This document shows, piece by piece, positions 18,939-28,016 of a DNA stretch of 64,000 bases; positions within the stretch are counted from its first letter, which is position 1, and every line of letters begins with the position of its first letter. The position numbers and the translations under genes are program-made. The notes under the pieces are model-generated. The model was given only the letters and a program-made list of their open reading frames with translations. It did no database searches and was not told the origin of the DNA. This stretch comes from Sedimenticola hydrogenitrophicus (GTDB lineage Bacteria; Pseudomonadota; Gammaproteobacteria; Chromatiales; Chromatiaceae). The DNA lies in contig NZ_JAQGEI010000020.1 in assembly GCF_029017505.1 (NCBI RefSeq), forward strand, positions 1 to 64,000, read 5' to 3'.

Positions 18939-20054
18939 ATGGAGATCATCCCCTACCTGAAGCTGATGGTTCAGAAAAACGGTTCTGACCTGTTTTTCAG
19001 CACGGGTGCCCCCCCCAATCTGAAGGCGGAGGGGCGCACCATGCCGATCGGCGACACCCCGATGGCACACGGTGCGGTACGCAAGCTCGCCTATTCGATC
19101 ATGAGTGATGACCAGATCTCCGAATTCGAAGGCACCATGGAGTGCAACCTGGCCGTCTCCATGAAGGGGCTGGGGCGATTTCGTGTCAATGTGTTCCGCC
19201 AGCGCGGCGACGTCTCCATGGTGATCCGCTATATCAAGGGTGACATCCCGACCATCGAGCAGCTGAACCTGCCGCAATCACTGAAGGACCTGATCATGAT
19301 GCCGCGCGGCCTGATCCTGGTGGTGGGCTCCACCGGATCGGGCAAATCCACCTCGCTGGCCTCGATGATCGACCACCGTAACGCCAGCACCACCGGGCAC
19401 ATCCTCACCATCGAGGACCCGGTGGAGTTCCTTCACACCCACAAAAAGTCGGTGGTGGATCAGCGCGAGGTGGGGCTGGATACCCTCTCCTACGAGGTGG
19501 CGCTGAAAAACGCCATGCGCGAGGCACCGGACGTGATCCTGATCGGCGAGATCCGCGACCGCCAGACCATGCAGCACGCCATCGCCTATGCCGAGACCGG
19601 TCATCTCTGCCTCTCCACCCTGCACGCCAACAACGCCAACCAGGCGCTGGACCGCATCGTCAACTTCTTCCCTGATACAGCCCACCATCAGCTGTTCATG
19701 GACCTGTCGCTCAATCTGAAGGCGGTCGTCTCGCAACGCCTGATCAAGAGCAAGGATGGCCGACGGGTGCCGGCGGTGGAGATCATGCTGCTCACCACCT
19801 TCGTCGCCGAGCTGATCCAGAAGGGCGATATACACGCCGTCAAGGAGGCCATGGAGCAGGGCAATGAGCGCGGCATGCAGACCTTCGACCAGGCCCTTTA
19901 CAAGCTCTACAAGGATGGCAAGGTGACCCTTGAGGAGGCGCTGGCCAATGCCGACTCGCGCAACAACCTGTCGCTGAAGATCCGCCTCGCGGAGAGCGGC
20001 AACGTGGAAGGCGGTAGCGGGGCCATGGCCATCTCCGACGAGGAGTTCTTCTGA
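18939..20054 (+). CDS. pilU: Type IV pilus retraction-type ATPase PilU
   Basis: 371-residue cytoplasmic hexameric ATPase. Walker A is GSTGSGKSTS (about residue 130), the Asp box is LTIEDPVEFLH, and Walker B is ILIGEIRDRQTMQHA. The His box is TGHLCLSTLHANNANQALDR. The N-terminus MEIIPYLKLMVQKNGSDLFF and the C-terminal tail ending ISDEEFF match PilU rather than PilT. PilU assists PilT in pilus retraction and twitching. No pilT lies beside it in this window, although pilT-pilU are often adjacent; the genes upstream here are unrelated. Confidence 0.92.
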   Translation: MEIIPYLKLMVQKNGSDLFFSTGAPPNLKAEGRTMPIGDTPMAHGAVRKLAYSIMSDDQISEFEGTMECNLAVSMKGLGRFRVNVFRQRGDVSMVIRYIKGDIPTIEQLNLPQSLKDLIMMPRGLILVVGSTGSGKSTSLASMIDHRNASTTGHILTIEDPVEFLHTHKKSVVDQREVGLDTLSYEVALKNAMREAPDVILIGEIRDRQTMQHAIAYAETGHLCLSTLHANNANQALDRIVNFFPDTAHHQLFMDLSLNLKAVVSQRLIKSKDGRRVPAVEIMLLTTFVAELIQKGDIHAVKEAMEQGNERGMQTFDQALYKLYKDGKVTLEEALANADSRNNLSLKIRLAESGNVEGGSGAMAISDEEFF

Positions 20055-20173
20055 AGCCAGCCAACCCGGGCCGGGTCACCGCTGAATAACTCAAGTTTCG
20101 TAGTTCACAAGGCGTCGTTCAGGGCGGCCCGCCCGGCATTTGGAACTGATCTCCGACACTTGAGTGAATAAGT

Positions 20174-20440
20174 ATGCGGAACTGGTTTATCTACATCCTG
20201 CGCTGTGGAGACGGCACGCTCTACACCGGCGTCACCACCGATGTCGAGCGCCGGCTGCATGAGCACAACCACGGTCCGAGAGGCGCCAAATACACCCGCG
20301 CCCGCCGCCCCCTGGTCCTGGCCTATCAGGAAGCGGCCGAGTCACGCTCGGCCGCCTGTCGGCGGGAATGGGAGATCAGACAACTGAGCGCCGCGGAGAA
20401 ACGGCGCCTGATCTCTGCGCGGCCGGGGAATTCGCGTTAG
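20174..20440 (+). CDS. GIY-YIG domain protein (YhbQ/UPF0213 family)
   Basis: 88 residues that consist of one GIY-YIG fold: FIYILRCGDGTLYTGVTTDV at the start with the two-strand motif, then ERRLHEHN and GAKYTRARRPL. Proteins of this size (YhbQ) have DNA nuclease activity in vitro and an uncertain role in vivo. The gene is separate from pilU by about 120 bases and is followed 30 bases later by the YcgL-family gene. Confidence 0.9.
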   Translation: MRNWFIYILRCGDGTLYTGVTTDVERRLHEHNHGPRGAKYTRARRPLVLAYQEAAESRSAACRREWEIRQLSAAEKRRLISARPGNSR

Positions 20441-20470
20441 AATAGCCACTTTCAGCCTGCGCCAGACACC

Positions 20471-20755
20471 ATGACCAAGACCCCGAACACCACCCCCTGC
20501 TGGATCTACCGCAGCAGCAAGAAGGACGAGATGTACCTCTATCTCGCCCGCCAGGATGCCTTCGAGGATGTGCCACAGGCGCTATTACAACGCTTCGGCA
20601 CCCCGCTACCGGTGATGGAGCTGGCGCTGCACCCCGACCGTCCACTGGCACGCGAGGACGTCAACAAGGTGATCGGCAATCTGCGCAACTTGGGCTATCA
20701 CCTGCAGATGCCGCCCAAACTGGTACCAGACCTGTATGACGGCGAGACCATCTGA
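20471..20755 (+). CDS. YcgL-domain protein
   Basis: 94-residue protein with the YcgL signature: CWIYRSSKKDEMYLYLARQD, then FEDVPQALLQRFG, and DLYDGETI at the end. The family is small, conserved in gammaproteobacteria and of unknown biochemical function. It is three bases upstream of serB and shares its direction, so the two are probably co-transcribed. Confidence 0.9.
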   Translation: MTKTPNTTPCWIYRSSKKDEMYLYLARQDAFEDVPQALLQRFGTPLPVMELALHPDRPLAREDVNKVIGNLRNLGYHLQMPPKLVPDLYDGETI

Positions 20756-20758
20756 ATC

Positions 20759-21970
20759 ATGCGTGAAATCATCCTGCTCAACGTCACCGGCAAGGATCAC
20801 CCCGGCCTGACCGCTTCCCTGACCGGGGTACTGGCCGATCACCGGATCAATATCCTCGATCTCGGCCAGGCGGTGATCCACGACCACCTCTCGCTGGGCA
20901 TGCTGCTGGAGATTCCGCCCGAGGCGCAATCCGGACCGGTGATCAAGGACCTGCTGTTCCAGGCGCACCAGCTGGGCCTGCAGATCAATTTCACCCCGAT
21001 CGACGAGGAGGCCTATGAAACCTGGGTCAGCCACCAGGGGAAACTGCGCTATATCGTCACCCTGCTGGGGCGCAAATTGAGCGCCAGCACCATCGCCCAT
21101 GTGGCCGAGGTGGTCTCCCGGCACGGCATGAACATCGACGGCATTACCCGCCTGTCGGGGCGCTTCTCCCTGCGCGGCGCCAACCCCCACCGCCGCGCCT
21201 GTGTCGAGTTCACGGTGCGCGGCGAGCCCGCCGACCTGGGCGCGCTGCGCCACGACCTGCTGGAGATCAGCAGCCGCGACGAGGTGGACGTGGCGTTCCA
21301 GGCCGACGACCTGTATCGCCGCAACCGGCGCCTGATCGTGTTTGACATGGACTCCACCCTGATCCAGGTGGAGGTGATCGACGAGCTGGCCACGGCCGCC
21401 GGCGTCGGTGAGGCGGTGGCCGCCATCACCGAATCGGCGATGCAGGGAGAGATCGATTTCAAGGAGAGTTTCCGCCGCCGCATGGCCCTGCTCAAGGGGC
21501 TGGACGCATCGGTGCTGGCGGATATCGCCGAGCGGCTGCCGATCACCGAGGGGGCGGAACGGCTGATCTCCAACCTGAAACGGCTCGGTTATCAGGTCGG
21601 CATCCTGTCCGGCGGCTTCGGCTATTTCGCCCGCCACCTGCAGGAGAAACTGGGGGTCGACTTCTTCTCCGCCAACGAGCTGGATATCCGCGACGGCAAG
21701 CTTACCGGCGAGGTGCAGGGCGAGATCGTCGACGGCACCCGCAAGGCCGAGCTGATGCAGCAGATGGCGCGCGATCTCGGCATCGGCCTGGAACAGGTGA
21801 TCGCGGTGGGTGACGGCGCCAATGACCTGCCGATGCTCAGCCTGGCCGGTCTCGGCGTCGCCTTCCATGCCAAACCGGTGGTGCGGGAAAACGCCCGCCA
21901 CGCCATCTCCACCCTGGGACTGGACGGTATACTTTATCTGCTCGGGGTACGCGACCGCGAGGTCAAGTGA
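20759..21970 (+). CDS. serB: Phosphoserine phosphatase with N-terminal ACT domains (SerB)
   Basis: 403 residues. Two tandem ACT-like domains come first (LLNVTGKDHPGLTASLTGVL and later IVTLLGRKLSASTIAHV), followed by a HAD phosphatase. The nucleophile motif is FDMDSTLIQVEVIDELA, motif II is ILSGGFGYFA, and motif III-IV is AVGDGANDLPMLSLAGLGVA. It makes serine from phosphoserine in the last step of serine synthesis. The ACT part, typical of Pseudomonas and mycobacterial SerB2 types, suggests feedback by serine. It overlaps the frame before the DUF411 gene and probably ends the YcgL-serB unit. Confidence 0.95.
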   Translation: MREIILLNVTGKDHPGLTASLTGVLADHRINILDLGQAVIHDHLSLGMLLEIPPEAQSGPVIKDLLFQAHQLGLQINFTPIDEEAYETWVSHQGKLRYIVTLLGRKLSASTIAHVAEVVSRHGMNIDGITRLSGRFSLRGANPHRRACVEFTVRGEPADLGALRHDLLEISSRDEVDVAFQADDLYRRNRRLIVFDMDSTLIQVEVIDELATAAGVGEAVAAITESAMQGEIDFKESFRRRMALLKGLDASVLADIAERLPITEGAERLISNLKRLGYQVGILSGGFGYFARHLQEKLGVDFFSANELDIRDGKLTGEVQGEIVDGTRKAELMQQMARDLGIGLEQVIAVGDGANDLPMLSLAGLGVAFHAKPVVRENARHAISTLGLDGILYLLGVRDREVK

Positions 21971-22005
21971 ACTGCCTTTTTTTCAACACAATCCGGGAAA
22001 CGCCC

Positions 22006-22452
22006 ATGAAACCGCCCATGAACACACTGGCCAAACTGATCGCCACCGGCCTGCTGAGCCTGGCCGCCACCGTCGGCGTTGCCGGGGAGCTGATCACTGT
22101 CTACAAATCCCCCACCTGCGGCTGCTGCGGCGCCTGGGTCGAACACCTGAAGGCGAACGGCTTCGAGGTGCAGACCCACAACACGGACCGCATGGACCAG
22201 GTCAAGCAGTCGTTGGGAGTGAAACCGCAACACGCCTCCTGCCACACCGCCGAGATTTCCGGCTATGTGATCGAGGGGCATGTGCCGGCCGACGAGATCC
22301 GCCGTCTGCTGCGGGAGAAACCGGCGGTGGCCGGCCTGACCGTGCCCGGCATGCCGATAGGTGCGCCCGGCATGGAGGGTGCGCGCCAGGACCCCTATCA
22401 GGTGCTGACCTTTGACCGTGAAGGCAACAGCGCGGTCTTCGCCGACTATTGA
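22006..22452 (+). CDS. DUF411 periplasmic metal-binding-type protein
   Basis: 148 residues from the ATG at 22006. A signal peptide (MKPPMNTLAKLIATGLLSLA, cut near VAG) precedes the DUF411 domain: ITVYKSPTCGCCGAWVEHL, then HTAEISGYVIEGHVPADEI, and GLTVPGMPIGAPGME. The CxCC motif in a thioredoxin-like setting and the Met/His-rich end suggest copper or other soft-metal binding. DUF411 genes are often found beside copper-resistance genes, but none lie here. An upstream in-frame start at 21967 was rejected because it precedes the signal peptide and lies in serB. Confidence 0.88.
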   Translation: MKPPMNTLAKLIATGLLSLAATVGVAGELITVYKSPTCGCCGAWVEHLKANGFEVQTHNTDRMDQVKQSLGVKPQHASCHTAEISGYVIEGHVPADEIRRLLREKPAVAGLTVPGMPIGAPGMEGARQDPYQVLTFDREGNSAVFADY

Positions 22453-22536
22453 ACCCCGTACTCCGCTCGCGGTAGTGCCGAGGCTCCAGATTGGTGGGCA
22501 TGCTTTTATGCCAACGCGGATGCCACAACACAGCTC

Positions 22537-22616
22537 GTAGGGTGAGCACGCTTTTGCGCCCACGCGGAAACAACCACAAGGAGACAGCGTGGGCACGCAA
22601 GACGTCTCCACCCTAC
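22537..22616. repeat. Imperfect palindrome (GTAGGGTGAGCACGC type)
   Basis: GTAGGGTGAGCACGCTTTTG pairs imperfectly with the region ending CGTCTCCACCCTAC; an inner GCCCACGC/GCGTGGGC pair completes it. Non-coding, between DUF411 and djlA. Confidence 0.6.
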
Positions 22617-22712
22617 CACTGCCTTTCCACTTGATGGGTTACGTCGTTCCTCCTCCACCCATCCGTTTCCAAGAAAGCACTGGCCGCATCACACCCCCGG
22701 CAACATGGGTAG

Positions 22713-23513
22713 CTACATACCCCGCGCCTCTTTCACCCGCTCATAGGCCTGGCGGATCTCGTGGGTCTTCTGAGTCGCCACCTTCATCATCTCCTCCGGC
22801 AGACCCTTGGAAACCAGCTTGTCGGGATGGTGCTGGCTTAGCAGCCGCCGGTAGGCCTTTTTCACCTCGGCATCGCTGGCATCGGAGGGGACATTGAGCA
22901 TGGCGTAGGCGTCCTGCAGCGAGGGGCGGGCGGGTTTCGCCTCGGCGCGACGTCCGCCGCCGAAATGGCGCTCGGCGCGGATCATCTTCTCCAGACGGCG
23001 GAAGGCGAATTCGGGGATACCAAGCCGCTTGCAGATATGCAGCAGCATCTGCTCTTCGGCCTTGTGCAGGCTGCCGTCGGCGTAGGCCGCCTGCAGCTGG
23101 ATCTCGATGAACATCTGGATCAGGGTGTTGCGGCGGTGACACTCGGTACGGAACTGCTCCAGCACCCTGTCCAGGGGAAACCCGGCCGCCTTGCCCTGAT
23201 TGAACAGGTTGATGGCGGTGCGGCGCATCTCCTCGCTGAGGTCCATCTCTGCCATCACCGAGCGGGCCAGGGCGATCTCGTCCGGCGAGACCCGCCCATC
23301 CGCCTTGGCGATGGCGCCCATCACCGAGAAGGTGGTAGTGAAGAAGGCGGTCTGCACCCGCTCCTGGTCGCCGGGGGCGAAGCGCTCGTCCTCGGACAAC
23401 CCCTTGATGCCCTTATCCAGATTGTGGCCCAGCACGGCCCCGAGGAGCGCACCGATCGGCCCGCCCACCATGAAGCCGAACGCGCCGCCGGCCAATTTTC
23501 CCCACCAGCTCAA
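22713..23513 (-). CDS. djlA: Co-chaperone DjlA
   Basis: 266 residues. An N-terminal glycine-rich membrane helix (GGAFGFMVGGPIGALLGAVLGH) comes first. A central TerB-like helical domain follows (MGAIAKADGRVSPDEIALAR, about residues 55-150). A C-terminal J domain carries the HPD triad in LLSQHHPDKLVSKG. This is the DjlA layout. It stimulates DnaK at the membrane, and in E. coli it is linked to envelope stress signalling. The only in-window neighbours are unrelated, so no operon is inferred. Confidence 0.93.
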   Translation of the reverse strand: MSWWGKLAGGAFGFMVGGPIGALLGAVLGHNLDKGIKGLSEDERFAPGDQERVQTAFFTTTFSVMGAIAKADGRVSPDEIALARSVMAEMDLSEEMRRTAINLFNQGKAAGFPLDRVLEQFRTECHRRNTLIQMFIEIQLQAAYADGSLHKAEEQMLLHICKRLGIPEFAFRRLEKMIRAERHFGGGRRAEAKPARPSLQDAYAMLNVPSDASDAEVKKAYRRLLSQHHPDKLVSKGLPEEMMKVATQKTHEIRQAYERVKEARGM

Positions 23514-23634
23514 TGGAGCCTCCCGTCATTTGTTGTTACGGCATCGCCCTGTCCCGGCGAGTCTGCCGACGACAATACAACAGCCGGCGCGGCCGTTCCA
23601 GCCGCAGCGGCGCTTTCTGCTGACCGGGAGTGAA

Positions 23635-26600
23635 TCAGACCCGCTCCGGCGGCTTCGTCGGCAGACGGATGACAAAACAGCTGCCTCCCTCCCTGACCGG
23701 CTTCACCTCGATGCTGCCGCGATGGTTCTGGGTAATGATGAAGTAGGAGACGGAGAGGCCGAGTCCGGTGCCGGAGCCGACCTCCTTGGTGGTGAAAAAG
23801 GGTTCAAAGATACGCCGGCGCACCGCCGGGCTCATACCGGGACCGTTGTCCTCGACCTCCACACAGGCCCACTGCCGATCCCGGTAGGCCCTCAGGATGA
23901 AACGGTCATTGCGGCCACTCTGGTCGCCGTTGGTGGCGGCTTCAAACATCGCCTGGGCGCCGTTCTTCAACAGATTGAGCAGCACCTGCTGGATCTGCCC
24001 ACCCTCGCACCAGGCGTCCGGCAGATCCGCGGCATATTCGCGTACGATGGAGATCCGTCTGAAATCGTAGTGCTTGGCCAGGTTGTAGTCATTGGAGGCG
24101 ATCTCCACGGTCTCATCCAGCAGCAGCCGCAGATCCCGCAGCTCGAACTTCAGGTCGCTCTTGCGGCTGAAACTGAGCATGCTGCTGACGATCTTGGCCG
24201 CGCGCTTGCCGGATTCCGAAACCATCTCCAGCAGTGGCGCGATGCCGCGTTTATCCATGTAGCGGTCAATGGCCTCGATCGAGGTGCCACAGGCCTCCGC
24301 CACCTGGCGGTTTTTCGCCATCTCCGGCCCCAGACGGGCGTTCATCACCTGCACACTCTGCACGATGCCGGCCAGCGGATTATTGATCTCGTGGGCCATA
24401 CCCGCCGCCAGACCACCCACCGAAAGCATCTTCTCGGACTGCACCATCATCTCTTCCATACGCACCGTCTCGGTCACGTCGTCCAGGCGGATCACCGCCC
24501 CCTCCACCGACTCGGCCAACAGCGGATAGATGGTGACATCCATGTAGTGGACCTCGCCCTTGGCGTCTTCCCAGCGCAGGTTGGTCTCCTGGGCCGGCGC
24601 CAGCTCGCCGATGGCCCGCTCCACCTTCTGCAGGACGTCCGGGAATTGCGGGATCAGCTGGGTCAGGGTCTCGCCAATGGCGGCCGCCGCCTTGATCCCG
24701 CTCATCCGTTCCGCCTCCCGGTTCCAGTGGGTGATGCGGCCCGCCACATCGATACCGATCAGCGCCGACGGCATGGAGTCGATGATGCTACCCAGCAGGT
24801 TGCGCAGCCGGGTCAGTTCCAGCTCGGCCTGCTTGCGCTGGGTGATATCGGTATAGGTGGTGACCACGCCGCCCGCCGCCAGGGGGGTACGGCACAGCTC
24901 CAGCACGGTATTGTTGGGTCGCACCTTTTCAAACACCATCCGCTGCGGCTGGAAGTTGTCCCTGATGTACTGTTGGATAAAGGCCTCCCGGTCCTCAACG
25001 ACGCCGTACTCACCCTGATCGATGTTATAGCTGCAGATATCACGCAGGGTGACGCCGCTACGCAGCATCCGTTCCGGAAACCCGTTGATCTCCACGAAAC
25101 GCCGGTTCCACGCCACCAGATTCATCTCCTTGTCGAACATGGAGATGCCCTGATCGATATTTTCAATCACCGACTTCAGTACTTCGCGGCTCCCCTCCAC
25201 AGCCGAGGAGGCCTCGTCAATGATCTCCAGTACGCTGTCCAGATTGATATTGGTACGCCGCAGACTGCTGTTGATCATCACGCGGGCGGAGGCGGAGCCG
25301 ACCACCCCGGCGAGCAGTTTCTCCACCTGGGTGAGCAGATCCGCCGGGGCATCCATGCCGGGCGAATAGGCCGAGGAGCCGCCGTTGCGATAGCGCCCGA
25401 ACAGCTGCCCCACCCGGTCACGGTCGACGAACCGCTCGACGACCCGCTCCAGATCGGCGATGCGGATCTGCCCCTCCCAGGGGCGGGTCGCGTATTCGCT
25501 CTTGGGCGAAAACACATCCACAAACGCCCGCGCCTGGGTGCGCTCGATCAGACTCTGGCGGGAGAACAGGGAGACCAGCAGGTAGAGCCCGATATTGAAA
25601 AAGGCGCTCCAGAAGAGGCTGTGGATCAGCGGATTTTCCCAGGCCACACCAAACAGCGCCTGGGGTTTCAGCAAACCGATCTCGAACGGTCCCAGCTCGA
25701 CTATCGACAGCGGCAGCCAGCCGGACAGGGCGAAGGCCGGCAGCACCAGGGTGTAGCCCCAGACCAGAAAACCACTCATCAGGCCGGTCAGGGCCCCGGC
25801 CAGGGTCGCTCCCTTCCAGAAGATGCCGCCGATGATCAGCGGCGCAAACTGGGCCGCCGCCGCAAAGGAGACCAGGCCGATGGTTACCAGGGCATAGGAG
25901 TCGCCGATGAGCGTGACATAGCTGTAGGCGAGGAACAGCACACCCAGGATACTCAGCCGGCGCAGCGCCTTGAGCATGCCGGTGGCCGTGTCGGAGGCCC
26001 TGCTGCCGAAATGGAACAGGCGCAGGCGCAGCAGCAGCGGCACGATCAGGTCGTTCGAGACCATGGTACTCAGGGCCACGGTCGCCACGATCACCATGCC
26101 GCTGGCGGCGGAGAGGCCACCGATATAGACCAGCAGCGCCAGCCCCGGCTGCTCCGCCACCATCGGCAGCGCCAGCACGAAGGTGTCGGGATTGACCGCC
26201 CCGGGCGGAAAGCTGACCAGCCCGGCGATGGCAATCGGCAGTACAAAGAAGTTGATCGCCAGTAGGTAGAGCGGAAACAGCCACATCGCCTTATCCAGAT
26301 GCGAGCGGTTGGTGTTCTCCACCACCGTGACCTGAAACTGGCGCGGCAGGCAGAAGATCGCCAACGCCGCCAGCACCATCAGCGAGGTCCAGCTGCCGCT
26401 TTCGAACAGCGCCTCTCCGGAGATCAGGTGGGCGAGCCCCGCATCCGCTTCCACCCGGTCATAGATCGACTCGAATCCGTCAAACATGAAGAAGGTGACG
26501 AAGATGCCGACCGCCAAAAAGGCAAACAGCTTGACCAGCGACTCAAAGGCGATCGCCACCATCAACCCTTCATGGTGTTCCGAGGCGTCCAGGCGCCGGG

Positions 26601-27150
26601 TGGCGAAAAGGATGGTGAACAGGGCCAGCACGATGGTGACGTAGAACGCCTTGTCATTGAGCACGCTGGTGGTGTGGGGAAGATAGGTGCTGATCGTGGG
26701 ATAGCCCCCAAGGATATCGAAACTGGTGGAGATCGCCTTCAGCTGCAAGGCGATGTAGGGCATGATGCCGATCACCGCCACCACCGTCACCAGGCCGGCC
26801 AGCTTCTGGCTCTTGCCGTAACGGGAGGAGATGAAGTCGGCAATCGAGGTGGTGTGCTGCGCCTCGGCGATCTTCAGGATCTTGCGCAACAGAAACGGCG
26901 CCACCAGAAACAGCAGGGTGGGCCCCAGATAGATGGGCAGGAAACCGATGCCGTCGGTCGCCACCCGGCCGACACTGCCGTAGAAGGTCCAGGAGGTGCA
27001 GTAGACCGCCAGGGACAGCGAGTAGACATAGGGATTGGCGCCGATACTGCGGCCCTGCCGGGCACGCCTGTCGGCATAGTGGGCGATCAGGAACAGTAGC
27101 CCCAGGTAAGCCAGAGAGGTAACAAAGACCAGCCACACAAACGGCATCAA
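23635..27150 (-). CDS. Sodium/solute-symporter-like sensor histidine kinase (CbrA/CrbS-like)
   Basis: 1171 residues. The first ~500 form a 12-13-helix sodium:solute symporter-like domain (SLSLAVYCTSWTFYGSVGRV early). A linker and a PAS-type domain follow (IENIDQGISMFDKEMNLVAW), then a second PAS (LLGSIIDSMPSALIGIDVAG). The HisKA box is GMAHEINNPLAGIVQS with the phosphorylated His near residue 919, and the ATPase lid has FFTTKEVGSGTGLGLS. It ends without a receiver domain. Relatives (CbrA, CrbS/MxtR) control carbon or acetate use through a separate regulator. No partner regulator is adjacent. It overlaps the small membrane-protein gene upstream by four bases. Confidence 0.93.
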   Translation of the reverse strand: MMPFVWLVFVTSLAYLGLLFLIAHYADRRARQGRSIGANPYVYSLSLAVYCTSWTFYGSVGRVATDGIGFLPIYLGPTLLFLVAPFLLRKILKIAEAQHTTSIADFISSRYGKSQKLAGLVTVVAVIGIMPYIALQLKAISTSFDILGGYPTISTYLPHTTSVLNDKAFYVTIVLALFTILFATRRLDASEHHEGLMVAIAFESLVKLFAFLAVGIFVTFFMFDGFESIYDRVEADAGLAHLISGEALFESGSWTSLMVLAALAIFCLPRQFQVTVVENTNRSHLDKAMWLFPLYLLAINFFVLPIAIAGLVSFPPGAVNPDTFVLALPMVAEQPGLALLVYIGGLSAASGMVIVATVALSTMVSNDLIVPLLLRLRLFHFGSRASDTATGMLKALRRLSILGVLFLAYSYVTLIGDSYALVTIGLVSFAAAAQFAPLIIGGIFWKGATLAGALTGLMSGFLVWGYTLVLPAFALSGWLPLSIVELGPFEIGLLKPQALFGVAWENPLIHSLFWSAFFNIGLYLLVSLFSRQSLIERTQARAFVDVFSPKSEYATRPWEGQIRIADLERVVERFVDRDRVGQLFGRYRNGGSSAYSPGMDAPADLLTQVEKLLAGVVGSASARVMINSSLRRTNINLDSVLEIIDEASSAVEGSREVLKSVIENIDQGISMFDKEMNLVAWNRRFVEINGFPERMLRSGVTLRDICSYNIDQGEYGVVEDREAFIQQYIRDNFQPQRMVFEKVRPNNTVLELCRTPLAAGGVVTTYTDITQRKQAELELTRLRNLLGSIIDSMPSALIGIDVAGRITHWNREAERMSGIKAAAAIGETLTQLIPQFPDVLQKVERAIGELAPAQETNLRWEDAKGEVHYMDVTIYPLLAESVEGAVIRLDDVTETVRMEEMMVQSEKMLSVGGLAAGMAHEINNPLAGIVQSVQVMNARLGPEMAKNRQVAEACGTSIEAIDRYMDKRGIAPLLEMVSESGKRAAKIVSSMLSFSRKSDLKFELRDLRLLLDETVEIASNDYNLAKHYDFRRISIVREYAADLPDAWCEGGQIQQVLLNLLKNGAQAMFEAATNGDQSGRNDRFILRAYRDRQWACVEVEDNGPGMSPAVRRRIFEPFFTTKEVGSGTGLGLSVSYFIITQNHRGSIEVKPVREGGSCFVIRLPTKPPERV

Positions 27151-27428
27151 TACCGCCCTTTGCGCATGGTGCCGGCCCTGGAACGCCAGGCTTCCCTGAG
27201 CAGCCGCCAGACTTTCGGATAGACCACCAGGACAATCAGCAACAACCAGATCAGGTTGATATAGAGGATGATCAGCGGCCAGCCGAAGGGACGGCTACCC
27301 GTGGCGGTGGAGAAGATCTCCAACAGCGGCGGATTCAGCATCATCGCGCCGATCAGCGCGGCCACCAGCATCCGCGCCCGACCGCCGCCTTTCGCCGTCA
27401 CCCGCAATCGTTCTCGCTCTGTTGCCAT
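27147..27428 (-). CDS. Small membrane protein upstream of the symporter-kinase
   Basis: 93 residues with two membrane helices: MLVAALIGAMMLNPPLLEIF, and the segment WPLIILYINLIWLLLIVLVV. Arg/Lys-rich ends give a positive-inside cytoplasmic N- and C-terminus. It overlaps the kinase gene by four bases (ATGA), so translation is coupled. Pseudomonas cbrA is also preceded by a small coupled gene (cbrX); a similar role here is inference. I do not recognise a family domain. Confidence 0.75.
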   Translation of the reverse strand: MATERERLRVTAKGGGRARMLVAALIGAMMLNPPLLEIFSTATGSRPFGWPLIILYINLIWLLLIVLVVYPKVWRLLREAWRSRAGTMRKGRY

Positions 27429-27544
27429 ACCTGCCCTGCGCCCACCACATTACTTTATTCACAGTATAGGTGATCCGGGGCGATGGATGGTTGCGCCGGG
27501 CTTCCGGCAGCAGGGCCGGTGCCGGACCCGCGCAACGAGCTTTT

Positions 27545-27593
27545 GTAGGAGTGGCTTCGCCGCGAAAAACATTCGCGCCAGAGGCGCTCCTAC
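27545..27593. repeat. Short palindromic repeat (GTAGGAGTGGC...GCGCTCCTAC)
   Basis: The left arm GTAGGAGTGGCTTCGCCGCG and the right arm ending GAGGCGCTCCTAC pair around an AT-rich loop. This is the familiar GTAGGAGCGGCTTCGGCCGC-type intergenic repeat of gammaproteobacteria. The 27429-27725 gap holds only this and the likely promoter of the kinase operon. Confidence 0.65.
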
Positions 27594-27725
27594 GGGGTGA
27601 TTCACCAAGCCTGATCAACACCAACAACCAACTGGGATAGATCCATCAGAAAACCCTAAAGGTTTGCCGGCGGCGTCCGCTAATTATAGTGAGATCAATC
27701 GGTCCACCGACTCCAGGGGTGCAAT

Positions 27726-27932
27726 ATGATCCGTGTATATGACATGACCAGCGGCGAACGACTCCCACAGAGCCGTTCAGAAAGGCGGTCAACCCCGGTC
27801 CACTGTGAGGGACCCAGCGACATCCTGCGCCCCACCCTTCAACTCCTGGAGATCCCGCTTGCGTACGAACCGGAGCCGGTATGGCTGAAGTCCGATCTCA
27901 TACTGAAACCTATCGATAGTTTCTTCGTTTAA
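27726..27932 (+). CDS. Possible small protein (68 residues), uncertain
   Basis: ATG preceded by AGGGGTGCAAT, then 68 codons rich in Ser, Pro and Arg, ending in IDSFFV. No motif, membrane helix or signal peptide is seen. The main support is position: a strong terminator hairpin follows 18 bases after the stop on the same strand, and no other gene there needs it. It could equally be a small RNA whose terminator this is. Confidence 0.4.
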   Translation: MIRVYDMTSGERLPQSRSERRSTPVHCEGPSDILRPTLQLLEIPLAYEPEPVWLKSDLILKPIDSFFV

Positions 27933-27950
27933 AATCGACACCCACCCAGA

Positions 27951-27986
27951 GGCCCGTGATGCTGCAGCGTCACGGGCCTTTCCGTT
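27951..27986 (+). terminator. Rho-independent terminator hairpin
   Basis: Perfect nine-pair stem GGCCCGTGA / TCACGGGCC around a ten-base loop, followed by TTTCCGTT. It points rightward after the small frame at 27726-27932. The giant gene at 28017 runs the other way and could use the stem from its side, but lacks a T-run there. Confidence 0.75.
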
Positions 27987-28016
27987 ATCATAAGGAGCCC
28001 GCATCAGGCGCGGCAA

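Noticed and set aside
23200-26265. 1021-codon open frame on the plus strand opposite djlA and the sensor kinase
   Set aside because: Same reason: Gln/His/Arg-rich antisense of a well-supported kinase; no ribosome site.
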